Source: Acidobacteriota bacterium
Lineage (GTDB): Bacteria > Acidobacteriota > Blastocatellia > Pyrinomonadales > Pyrinomonadaceae
Length of the DNA: 64,000 bases
Assembly (NCBI GenBank): GCA_016718135.1
Contig: JADKEF010000003.1
Span: forward strand, 1 to 64,000
Direction: 5' to 3'
Shown here: piece after piece, positions 51,800 through 58,788 of the stretch
How positions within the stretch are numbered: position 1 is the first letter of the stretch
Layout: each line of letters begins with the position of its first letter
Notes under the pieces: generated by a model
What the model saw: the letters and a program-made list of their open reading frames with translations, nothing else
Databases searched by the model: none
Told to the model about the DNA's origin: nothing
Position numbers and translations under genes: made by a program

Positions 51800-52522
51800 T
51801 CAGACGAGCTGGTGCGATTCTGGCATCAGGACAACTTCGGCCATGACGCCTTCGCCTTCCTGAGTCGCCGCAAAGAACGCGGCTTGAGCTGCCGCATCGA
51901 CACTGAGCATTTTCGTCCGGTCGACACGCATCGTGATGTCATCCCAAAAGCTCGAATCAACGCCCCCAAGATGCATCAGGCTAAACCGGATACCGAACCG
52001 CTTGTATTCCTGGGCGAGGCACTTCACCATCCCTGTAAGTGCGTATTTCGCAGCACAATAGCCAGACGCCTGCATCATCGGAGCCTTGCCAAGAATGCCG
52101 GGAAACGCAACAACGCGGCCAAATTTCCGCTCTGACATCAGCGGCAGAACGGCCTGAAATATATTGAATGCGGACCGCACGTTTGCATTGAGCATCGCGT
52201 CCAGATCGGAATTGTTAAGTTCGCTAAAAGGTTTCAGAACGCCGAGCCCGGCGGCGTGAATAAGATAGTCCACAGAACCAAACCGCTCAGCCGCTCTCGA
52301 GACGATCTGTCTGGCATCACCCTCATTCGCCGCGTCAGCGACCGCCACGAGAACATTGGAATTGCCCTCAGAATTGAGCTGGTATTCAAGCTCAAGCAGA
52401 TCGCTCTCGGTACGCGAACTGATCACAATGTTTGCTCCTGCTTTAGAGAACAATTCAGCCACTCTGCGGCCGATCCCGCGTCCGGCACCAATAACGAGAC
52501 AAGTTTTTCCTTCCAGATCCAT
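51800..52522 (-). CDS. Short-chain dehydrogenase/reductase-like, no catalytic Ser
   Basis: 240 aa Rossmann-fold SDR. The cofactor motif GAGRGIG (12-18) with a basic SSR after strand 2 suggests NADP. HAAG (NAG-like) and Y155-CAA-K159 are present. The catalytic Ser, which should lie 13 residues before the Tyr, is Gly142 here (AFPGILGKAP instead of ISS-type). It is therefore either inactive, altered in mechanism, or a binding protein. It is 83 bp upstream of the radical SAM gene and 61 bp downstream of threonine synthase. Confidence 0.8.
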   Translation of the reverse strand: MDLEGKTCLVIGAGRGIGRRVAELFSKAGANIVISSRTESDLLELEYQLNSEGNSNVLVAVADAANEGDARQIVSRAAERFGSVDYLIHAAGLGVLKPFSELNNSDLDAMLNANVRSAFNIFQAVLPLMSERKFGRVVAFPGILGKAPMMQASGYCAAKYALTGMVKCLAQEYKRFGIRFSLMHLGGVDSSFWDDITMRVDRTKMLSVDAAAQAAFFAATQEGEGVMAEVVLMPESHQLV

Positions 52523-52524
52523 AC

Positions 52525-52560
52525 AAGAAAACCCCCGAATTAGAATCGAAGGTTTTCTTT
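52525..52560 (-). terminator. Hairpin between threonine synthase and the SDR gene
   Basis: AAGAAAACC ... GGTTTTCTT with a 17-nt loop. It lies within the 61-bp gap and could be a weak terminator or attenuator reducing expression of the genes downstream. Confidence 0.45.
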
Positions 52561-52582
52561 CGCTTGAATTGAGGTTAAGGAT

Positions 52583-53748
52583 TCAGCTAAAGCACTCAAG
52601 ATACTTCACGCCCGAGCCGGTGTTGAAGATCACGACTGATTCGCCCTCGCTCACCGATCCGTCGGCGATCAGTTTTCTCAAAGCCGGCAGGCACGCAGCA
52701 CCTTCGGGAGCGACGAAAATACCCGTCGCGGAGCCGATCTCTTTTACGGCTGCCACAAGCTCGGCGTCGGTAACAGAAATAGCGGTTCCACCCGATGCTC
52801 GGATGGCGTCGAGGATGAGGAAATCGCCGATCGCCTTTGGAACACGAAGGCCGGAGGCGACGGTCGCAGCATTTTCGAATTCGTCTGCGAAACGTTCGCC
52901 GGCGTGGAATGCTCGCACGATCGGGCGCACGTCTCGGACTGTACGCTGACCATTCGCGGCCGCTTCGAGCCGATCCAGCCTATCTGCTGCATCTCGTCGA
53001 AGGCTTTCCACATACCGATCAGGCCGGTGCCGCCGCCGGTCGGGTACATGATCAAGTCGGGCAGTGTCCACGCAAACTGCTCCGCCAATTCATAGCCCAT
53101 CGTCTTCTTGCCTTCGACGCGGTAGGGTTCTTTTAGCGTGGAGACGTCGAACCAGCCTTCCGCTTCTTTTCGCTTCGCGACGATCGCGCCACAATCGGTG
53201 ATCAGGCCATCGACTAGAGTCACATTCGCTCCCGTCTGCTCGCATTCGACGATGTTCGCTCGCGGCGTGTCGGCCGGCATGAAGATGTTGGCTTCCATCC
53301 CGGCCATCGCGGCGTACGCGGCCATCGCTCCGGCGGCGTTACCGGCGGATGGGACGGCGAGTTTCTTGACGCCGAGTTCCTTTGCCATCGATATTGCAGC
53401 GGTCATCCCGCGAGCTTTGAATGACTGCGTCGGATTCTGGCCTTCGTCCTTAATGTATAGGTCGAGATCGACCGCCAACGTGGCGGCGAGCCTATCGGTT
53501 TTGAACAACGGCGTCCAACCCTCGCCCAGGCTAACAATATTTGCCTCATCAACGACCGGCAAAACCTCGCGATATCGCCACAACGACGATTCCCGCGTCG
53601 CCATCGATCCACGAGTCAACGTTTCGGCCGCCTTGTCGAGATCATAGCGAACAAGCAGCGGCTTGCCGCAGGTGATGCAAAGATTCTGAAGCACATTCGC
53701 CTCATGCCGTAGCCCGCATAGGGCACATTCCAGATGTGTGACGTTCAT
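52583..53748 (-). CDS. thrC: Threonine synthase (frameshifted)
   Basis: Two frames form one protein: 52744-53748 and 52583-53071. Near 52927 one C is missing in a C-run, so RMVSVQSETCA continues as PIVRAFHAGERFADEFENAA in the other frame. The PLP enzyme converts O-phosphohomoserine to threonine. An N-terminal zinc ribbon (C8, C11, C24, C27) precedes DEGQNPTQSFKARGM (PLP Lys111), PSAGNAAGAMAAYAA, and YPTGGGTGLIGMWKAF (phosphate loop). The C-terminal end VVIFNTGSGVKYLE is intact in the second frame. Restored length about 388 aa is normal. Confidence 0.85.
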
Positions 53749-53757
53749 ATTTTCGCT

Positions 53758-55020
53758 CTATGTTCTACGCATCGCCTCGACCGGGTCGAGCCGCGATGCT
53801 TGTAACGCCGGATAGAATCCAGCTACCAAACCAACTAAAACGGAAGCTCCAAATCCCGCTGCGATCGCCCAGAATGGAACGGCCGCCGGAAAGCTGATGA
53901 TAGTCCGAACCGCGAACGCGAGCAAAAGCCCGACGGCGATCCCGATCAATCCCCCGATCCCGGTAAGTGTGATCGCCTCGAGCAGAAACTGTGTCAGGAT
54001 CACCCTTCGCCTCGCACCGAGCGCCCGCTTGATTCCTATCTCAGCTGTCCGTTCCTTGACCGACACAAGCATTACGTTCATCACACCTACGCCACCGACG
54101 AAAAGGCTTGCAAGGGCGATCGGCACGACGATAACGCCAAGGCCGTTGATAACATCATTGACCAGCTCGAAAACTTGCTCCGAACGATTTACGCCGAAAT
54201 CGTTTGGCTCCGTAGATCCAACACCCCGACGCGTGCGAAGTAGATAGCTAACTTCGTCAGTGACTTCATCGACCCTGCCATTTGGGGCTCTTACCGCGAT
54301 CAGCGTTTCTTCGATCTCAGGATAGAATTTCTCAGAGGTCTCGAAGGGAATGTAGATCGTCCGTTCGTCAAGAGCATCGCTTCCGATAACGCCCTCGCCC
54401 GTTGACTGGCCAAGCACTCCGATCACTCGAAACAGCTTGCCATCGATCTTAACGTCTTCTCCCAACGGATCGAGGTCCTCAAATATCTGTTTTGAAATAC
54501 CAAATCCTATCACCGCGACCGACGCTCGCGCTCGCCGTTCAGTTTCGGTGAAGAATCGTCCCTTGTCGAGCGGAACATTGATCACCTGAGGATAATTTTC
54601 CCACACCCCCAAGATGAGAGGATTTATGCCCTCGCGAGAGCGTGCAGTAACTTTCGGCACATTAGCCGAGGGCCCGTAACTGCCGCGAACCTTTTGTGGG
54701 GAGACTGCCTGCGGTGACTGAAGTTCGGCAACAGCTATCGCATCAGCCAAACTAAAATCCTTTCGCTGACGCTCCTCAGCCGTCGGCTGTTCCAAAGAAG
54801 GGCCGATACGGGCCTGTTTGGTGAAGTAGATGACGTTAGGTGCACTCTTATCCGAAACTTCCTGAACCCGCTGCGAAAGGCCCGTGAGAACTGCTCCGAC
54901 CAACGCAACGACAGCCGTACCGATTATGACACCCGTTAGAGTCAGGGCCGACCGCAGCTTATTGCTTTGGATCGAATCGGCCACTGACGCCCATGTATCT
55001 TTTATACGTTGAAGATCCAC
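53758..55020 (-). CDS. MacB-like ABC transporter permease
   Basis: 420 aa. An N-terminal helix (LTLTGVIIGTAVVALVGAVL), a periplasmic domain, and three C-terminal helices; VSVKERTAEIGIKRALGARR and GFYPALQASRLDPVEAMRRT are MacB-type. Such permeases work as mechanotransmitters moving lipids, lipoproteins or peptides with a cytosolic ATPase. It lies 7 bp after a homologous permease (55027) and 10 bp before thrC, so three genes are co-transcribed. No ATPase or membrane-fusion gene is beside it. Confidence 0.85.
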   Translation of the reverse strand: MDLQRIKDTWASVADSIQSNKLRSALTLTGVIIGTAVVALVGAVLTGLSQRVQEVSDKSAPNVIYFTKQARIGPSLEQPTAEERQRKDFSLADAIAVAELQSPQAVSPQKVRGSYGPSANVPKVTARSREGINPLILGVWENYPQVINVPLDKGRFFTETERRARASVAVIGFGISKQIFEDLDPLGEDVKIDGKLFRVIGVLGQSTGEGVIGSDALDERTIYIPFETSEKFYPEIEETLIAVRAPNGRVDEVTDEVSYLLRTRRGVGSTEPNDFGVNRSEQVFELVNDVINGLGVIVVPIALASLFVGGVGVMNVMLVSVKERTAEIGIKRALGARRRVILTQFLLEAITLTGIGGLIGIAVGLLLAFAVRTIISFPAAVPFWAIAAGFGASVLVGLVAGFYPALQASRLDPVEAMRRT

Positions 55021-55026
55021 AGTTCT

Positions 55027-56313
55027 CTACTCCGACCGCAAAGCCTCGATCGGGTCTAATTTCGCCGCTTGTCTGGCCGGCACGACTCCGAAGAAGATAC
55101 CGACAATACCAGAAACCCCGATCGCCGCGGCCACTGCCCACAATGGGAGAGACAGAGGCAACTGCGTTGCCCATGCCAATATCCAGATAAATACTGCCGC
55201 GATCATTAGTCCAAAAAGTCCGCCGATCACCGTGAGTGTGGTACTTTCGATCAGAAACTGGATGAGTATGTCACGCCGACGGGCTCCGATCGCCATACGA
55301 ATGCCGATCTCGCGGGTTCGCTCGGTCACCGAAGACAGCATCATATTCATCACAACGATGCCGCCAACGAAAAGCGAGATGGCCGTCAAGGGATATACGA
55401 TCGTGCCGACGATGCCGGTCAGTGAAGCTGAAAACGCCTGGACGCTCTTTGCAGTGACAAAACTGAAATCGTCCTCCTTGTCGGTACCGACGAGTTTGCG
55501 TTTTATCCGGATCGCTACCCGAACCTTTTCTTGAACGTCGTCGAGTGAGAGATCTGTGCTATTTTTTGCCTTTGCGAGTATCGCAAGCGAACGCGAGCGA
55601 GAACCAAATACACGCAGAAAGGTCGAGAGCGGTATCTGCACAAACCCGTCCTGTGATGCACCAAATGTCGAGCCGCGCGATTCAGCAACACCAACCACCT
55701 GGTAGCGTACCTGCCCGAGTTGGATATCCTGGCCGATGGGGCCCGTTGTCGGGAAGAGTTCATCGACTATGTCCTGGCCGATGATGCAGACGTTTCGACG
55801 GTATGTTTCGTCCGTATTCGCTAAGCCGCGGCCATATGCGATCTTTAAGTTTGAAAGGTCAGTGATATTGGGCGTGACTCCCTGAATAGAGACTCCAACC
55901 AGTGTTTTGGCTCCGAGGCGAACAGGTAAAACGGCATCGCCTTGAGCACCAAATTCGATCTCCTCGCCCAACCGCCCTTCCAAGTCCTCCAGATCATCGG
56001 CAAAGATGTCGGGCCGCTTTGCCTGAGCCTCGACGAACGCCTGCCCGTCGGCACCGAAATCCTGAAACGATGCCTTTTCGACCCGCAAGACGTCCGGAGC
56101 AAAACCAGCAGTCGAATTGACTACGAACGTCTGAGCTCCTTGTAGGAGAGCGGCGACGATAACGACCACCGCTACGCCAACAACAACACCGAGGACCGTC
56201 AGCGCCGAACGGGTACTATTGACGCGGACCGAGTCCCATGCCAGAGACATCGACTCGCGAAATAGGTTCAGTCTGGCGGTTAGAGTCAGTTGCACAGTGT
56301 AAACCACGATCAC
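55027..56313 (-). CDS. MacB-like ABC transporter permease
   Basis: 428 aa, paralogous to the next gene (53758): one helix near the N terminus (ALTVLGVVVGVAVVVIVAAL), a periplasmic domain with YGRGLANTDETYRRNVCIIG, and SSVTERTREIGIRMAIGARR in the C-terminal half, ending RQAAKLDPIEALRSE. The start given is a GTG inside a triple 8-bp repeat (56306-56329); an ATG at 56250 (MSLAWDSVRV) is a shorter option. It is the first gene of the minus-strand run. Confidence 0.82.
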   Translation of the reverse strand: MIVVYTVQLTLTARLNLFRESMSLAWDSVRVNSTRSALTVLGVVVGVAVVVIVAALLQGAQTFVVNSTAGFAPDVLRVEKASFQDFGADGQAFVEAQAKRPDIFADDLEDLEGRLGEEIEFGAQGDAVLPVRLGAKTLVGVSIQGVTPNITDLSNLKIAYGRGLANTDETYRRNVCIIGQDIVDELFPTTGPIGQDIQLGQVRYQVVGVAESRGSTFGASQDGFVQIPLSTFLRVFGSRSRSLAILAKAKNSTDLSLDDVQEKVRVAIRIKRKLVGTDKEDDFSFVTAKSVQAFSASLTGIVGTIVYPLTAISLFVGGIVVMNMMLSSVTERTREIGIRMAIGARRRDILIQFLIESTTLTVIGGLFGLMIAAVFIWILAWATQLPLSLPLWAVAAAIGVSGIVGIFFGVVPARQAAKLDPIEALRSE

Positions 56314-56329
56314 ACGATCACACGATCAC
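56306..56329. repeat. Three 8-bp tandem repeats at a permease start
   Basis: ACGATCAC occurs three times in perfect tandem. The proposed GTG start of the permease at 56313 lies inside it. Copy number changes would alter the distance between promoter or ribosome binding site and the start. Confidence 0.7.
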
Positions 56330-56467
56330 AAATCGGTACGACCGCAAACAACGCAGAAAGTCACTGCACCGGGATCAACGAAATGCAGATTCGGAGATGC
56401 CTTCATCTTAACCCCGAACGAGAGCAAGTTGAATTACACAGCGTAAGGATCGAAAGAAATCGCCCCT

Positions 56468-57061
56468 TTATTTCTTAAAGATGAATTCCCTGACGAGATT
56501 GAACGCCGCGTTAACGCCGAGCGAGATGCCGCCGCGTTTCATGCCGTCTTTCCAATCATAACGCGCAGGATACCAAAACTGTCTGGCAACCACGTCAGCC
56601 GTGTACGTCCCGACGATCCGCGGTATGCCGACGGTACGTTTGCCGTTTGCTTTGCGAGCTGTCACGGGCGAGATCAGAGCATTGCGTATCCGCGAACCTA
56701 CGTCGCGGTTGGGACTGCGGTAATAGCTACTATCGAGCTTTAGTGCCTCATCGAGGCCGTACATGACGGTATTCCTGACAACGTTCCTTCCCAAATTTGA
56801 TGCGACACGTTTGGCAAAACCCTCGCCGGACCTGCCCCATTCCTCCGGGGTGTTAAATGCAGTAGAGAACGCCGCTCCCGACACTATTCCGATCCACGCT
56901 TGCGGACCGACAGTGTCACTGACGTATCGCTTAAAACGCTTTTCGGCATTCGGCCGAACATAGGTAGTTGAAGACGAGGAAGATGCCGGCGGCACCGACT
57001 GTCCAAAGGCCACAACGTTTAAGATGGCTGTGCTAAGTAGCACCATGAATAGCATTTTCAT
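56468..57061 (-). CDS. Secreted protein, unknown
   Basis: 197 aa with a signal peptide (MLFMVLLSTAILNVVAFG-Q), a Ser-rich linker, and a body with FKRYVSDTVGPQAWIGIVSG, EGFAKRVASNLGRNVVRNTV, LDSSYYRSPNRDVGSRIRNA and ISLGVNAAFNLVREFIF. Two amphipathic or hydrophobic helices hint at membrane association. No family was recognised. It lies 34 bp downstream of the SGNH hydrolase gene, probably in the same transcript. Confidence 0.6.
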   Translation of the reverse strand: MKMLFMVLLSTAILNVVAFGQSVPPASSSSSTTYVRPNAEKRFKRYVSDTVGPQAWIGIVSGAAFSTAFNTPEEWGRSGEGFAKRVASNLGRNVVRNTVMYGLDEALKLDSSYYRSPNRDVGSRIRNALISPVTARKANGKRTVGIPRIVGTYTADVVARQFWYPARYDWKDGMKRGGISLGVNAAFNLVREFIFKK

Positions 57062-57095
57062 ACGGCTGTATTTCGATAGGATACAAATTGCGGAT

Positions 57096-57782
57096 TCAAT
57101 TTCGGAGCATCGGTTTGAGAGCTTTGTATATATTCTCTGTCATGATCTTAGCCCCCACAGCATTCGGGTGAATGCCGTCTGCTTGGTTGAGGTCTTTATT
57201 CAAAGCGACGTTTTCCAGGAGAAACGGCAGGAACTCGACTTTGTGTTCGCTGGCGAGATCCGGGAAAGCAACGGTGAATTGCTGCTGATAATCGCTGCCC
57301 ATCGTCGGCGGGGCGAGCATTCCGCAAAGGAGAATTTTGAGGTTCTTTGCCTTTGCCTTTCGGATTATCTGGTCAAGATTCGCTTTCATCTTGGCGACGG
57401 GAACTCCGCGAAGCAGGTCGTTAGCACCGAGTTCAAGGATGAGAATTTTCGCGTTGTCCTGTTCGAGCACCCAATCGGCTCGCTCTAGACCGCCAAGGCT
57501 CGTATCGCCGGAGACACCCGCATTAACTACCTCGTAATCGTGGCCGTCGGCATTCAGCTTTTCCTGTAGCAGGTACGGATACGATTCCTTCTCAGCCAAA
57601 CCAAACCCGGCGGTCAGACTATCGCCAAGTGCAATGATCTTCGGACGGTCGGCCCGCACCTGCGGTGTCGCCAATGGACGCGACGACGCATTCGACACAG
57701 GCCGTGATGCCGCACACGACGACAACAATACCGTCAGAAAAATGAAACTTATGATCGCTGAAATACGCATTATCTCTCGCAT
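57096..57782 (-). CDS. SGNH-type esterase/lysophospholipase lipoprotein (TesA-like)
   Basis: From ATG 57782 (alternative 57848) the protein begins with a lipoprotein signal (FIFLTVLLSSC). The SGNH blocks are intact: ALGDSLTAGFG (block I, Ser), VVNAGVSGDTS (II), LELGANDLLRG (III) and DGIHPNAVGA (V, Asp and His). It is an arylesterase/thioesterase/lysophospholipase of the TesA group acting in the periplasm. The gene is divergent from an ABC ATPase and permease, the same arrangement as tesA and ybbA-ybbP in E. coli. Confidence 0.88.
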   Translation of the reverse strand: MREIMRISAIISFIFLTVLLSSCAASRPVSNASSRPLATPQVRADRPKIIALGDSLTAGFGLAEKESYPYLLQEKLNADGHDYEVVNAGVSGDTSLGGLERADWVLEQDNAKILILELGANDLLRGVPVAKMKANLDQIIRKAKAKNLKILLCGMLAPPTMGSDYQQQFTVAFPDLASEHKVEFLPFLLENVALNKDLNQADGIHPNAVGAKIMTENIYKALKPMLRN

Positions 57783-57880
57783 ACCTACGGTCTTGGTACG
57801 AAGCCGTCGGGATTTTGATGCAAAAATATTGGAACTTGTTAGCGGCATTTTAGCAAGCTAAGATTGGGAAGATGGATTTC

Positions 57881-57986
57881 AACGCAAAGTCGCAAAGTTG
57901 CAAAGACGCAATGGGAAGAAATAATACCTTTGACGGTCTGCTTCATTGTCTTACTCTGCGTCTTTGTCCCTTTGCGACTTTGCGTT
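57881..57986. repeat. 30-bp inverted repeat in the tesA/ybbA divergent promoter
   Basis: AACGCAAAGTCGCAAAG at 57881 and CTTTGCGACTTTGCGTT ending at 57986 are the outer parts of two 30-bp arms that are nearly perfect inverted copies, with 46 bp between. The motif (GCAAAGNCGCAAAG) is a dispersed intergenic repeat type; here it occupies the promoter space of two divergent genes. Confidence 0.75.
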
Positions 57987-58001
57987 AAAAATCCCGACCC
58001 T

Positions 58002-58703
58002 ATGATACAACTCAAGAACGTCATCAAAACCGTCACCTCAGGCACCGATGACCTGACTATTTTGAACGATGTGTCGTTCGAGATCAGCGATGGGCAGTTC
58101 GTGGCTGTGACTGGGGCTTCTGGCAGCGGCAAATCGACGCTACTTGGTTTGATCGCCGGACTCGATGCTCCTTCGTCGGGGCAGATATTTGTCGATGGTG
58201 ACGAGGTAACGGCCATGAGCGAGGACGCTCTGGCTCGGCTTCGAAGCGAAAAGATCGGCTTTATCTTTCAGTCGTTTCACCTCATCCCGAGCCTCACGGC
58301 GTACGAAAATATCATGATCCCGATGGAGATCCTCGGTCTCGACAATGTCCGCGAACGCGCCGACCGCCTGCTCGATGCAGTTGACCTGCAGAATCGCGGC
58401 CACCACTACCCGGCCGAACTCTCCGGCGGCGAACAGCAACGCATCGCTATCGCCAGAGCCTTTGCGAACCGCCCAAAGTTCCTCCTAGCCGACGAGCCGA
58501 CCGGCAATCTTGATTCGAAAAACGGCCAACATATCTTCGACCTAATGAAAAACCTGCACGCGCAGAACAACGTGACGTTGGTGTTGGTCACTCACGATGC
58601 GAACCTTGCCGCCCAGGCCCAACGACAGATCATTCTAGCGGACGGGAGCGTGATTCAGGACGAATTGAATCAAAGGAGCGATCAATTTCTAAAGGATGCA
58701 TAG
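58002..58703 (+). CDS. ybbA: ABC transporter ATPase (LolD/YbbA type)
   Basis: 233 aa from ATG 58002; the frame open from 57864 reads through the inverted repeat and is not a protein-like leader. Walker A GASGSGKST (38-46), Q-loop FIFQSFHLIP, signature LSGGEQQRIAIARAFANRP, Walker B LLADEPTGNLD, H-loop VTHD. It powers the FtsX-type permease encoded 85 bp downstream (58789). Family: LolD/MacB-like exporters. Confidence 0.9.
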   Translation: MIQLKNVIKTVTSGTDDLTILNDVSFEISDGQFVAVTGASGSGKSTLLGLIAGLDAPSSGQIFVDGDEVTAMSEDALARLRSEKIGFIFQSFHLIPSLTAYENIMIPMEILGLDNVRERADRLLDAVDLQNRGHHYPAELSGGEQQRIAIARAFANRPKFLLADEPTGNLDSKNGQHIFDLMKNLHAQNNVTLVLVTHDANLAAQAQRQIILADGSVIQDELNQRSDQFLKDA

Positions 58704-58788
58704 GATAGACAAGATAAAACAAACCCGATAGATAGAGGCAATTTATCCTGTTTATCCTGTTTGAATTGCTCTTAACGACTCACGAATC

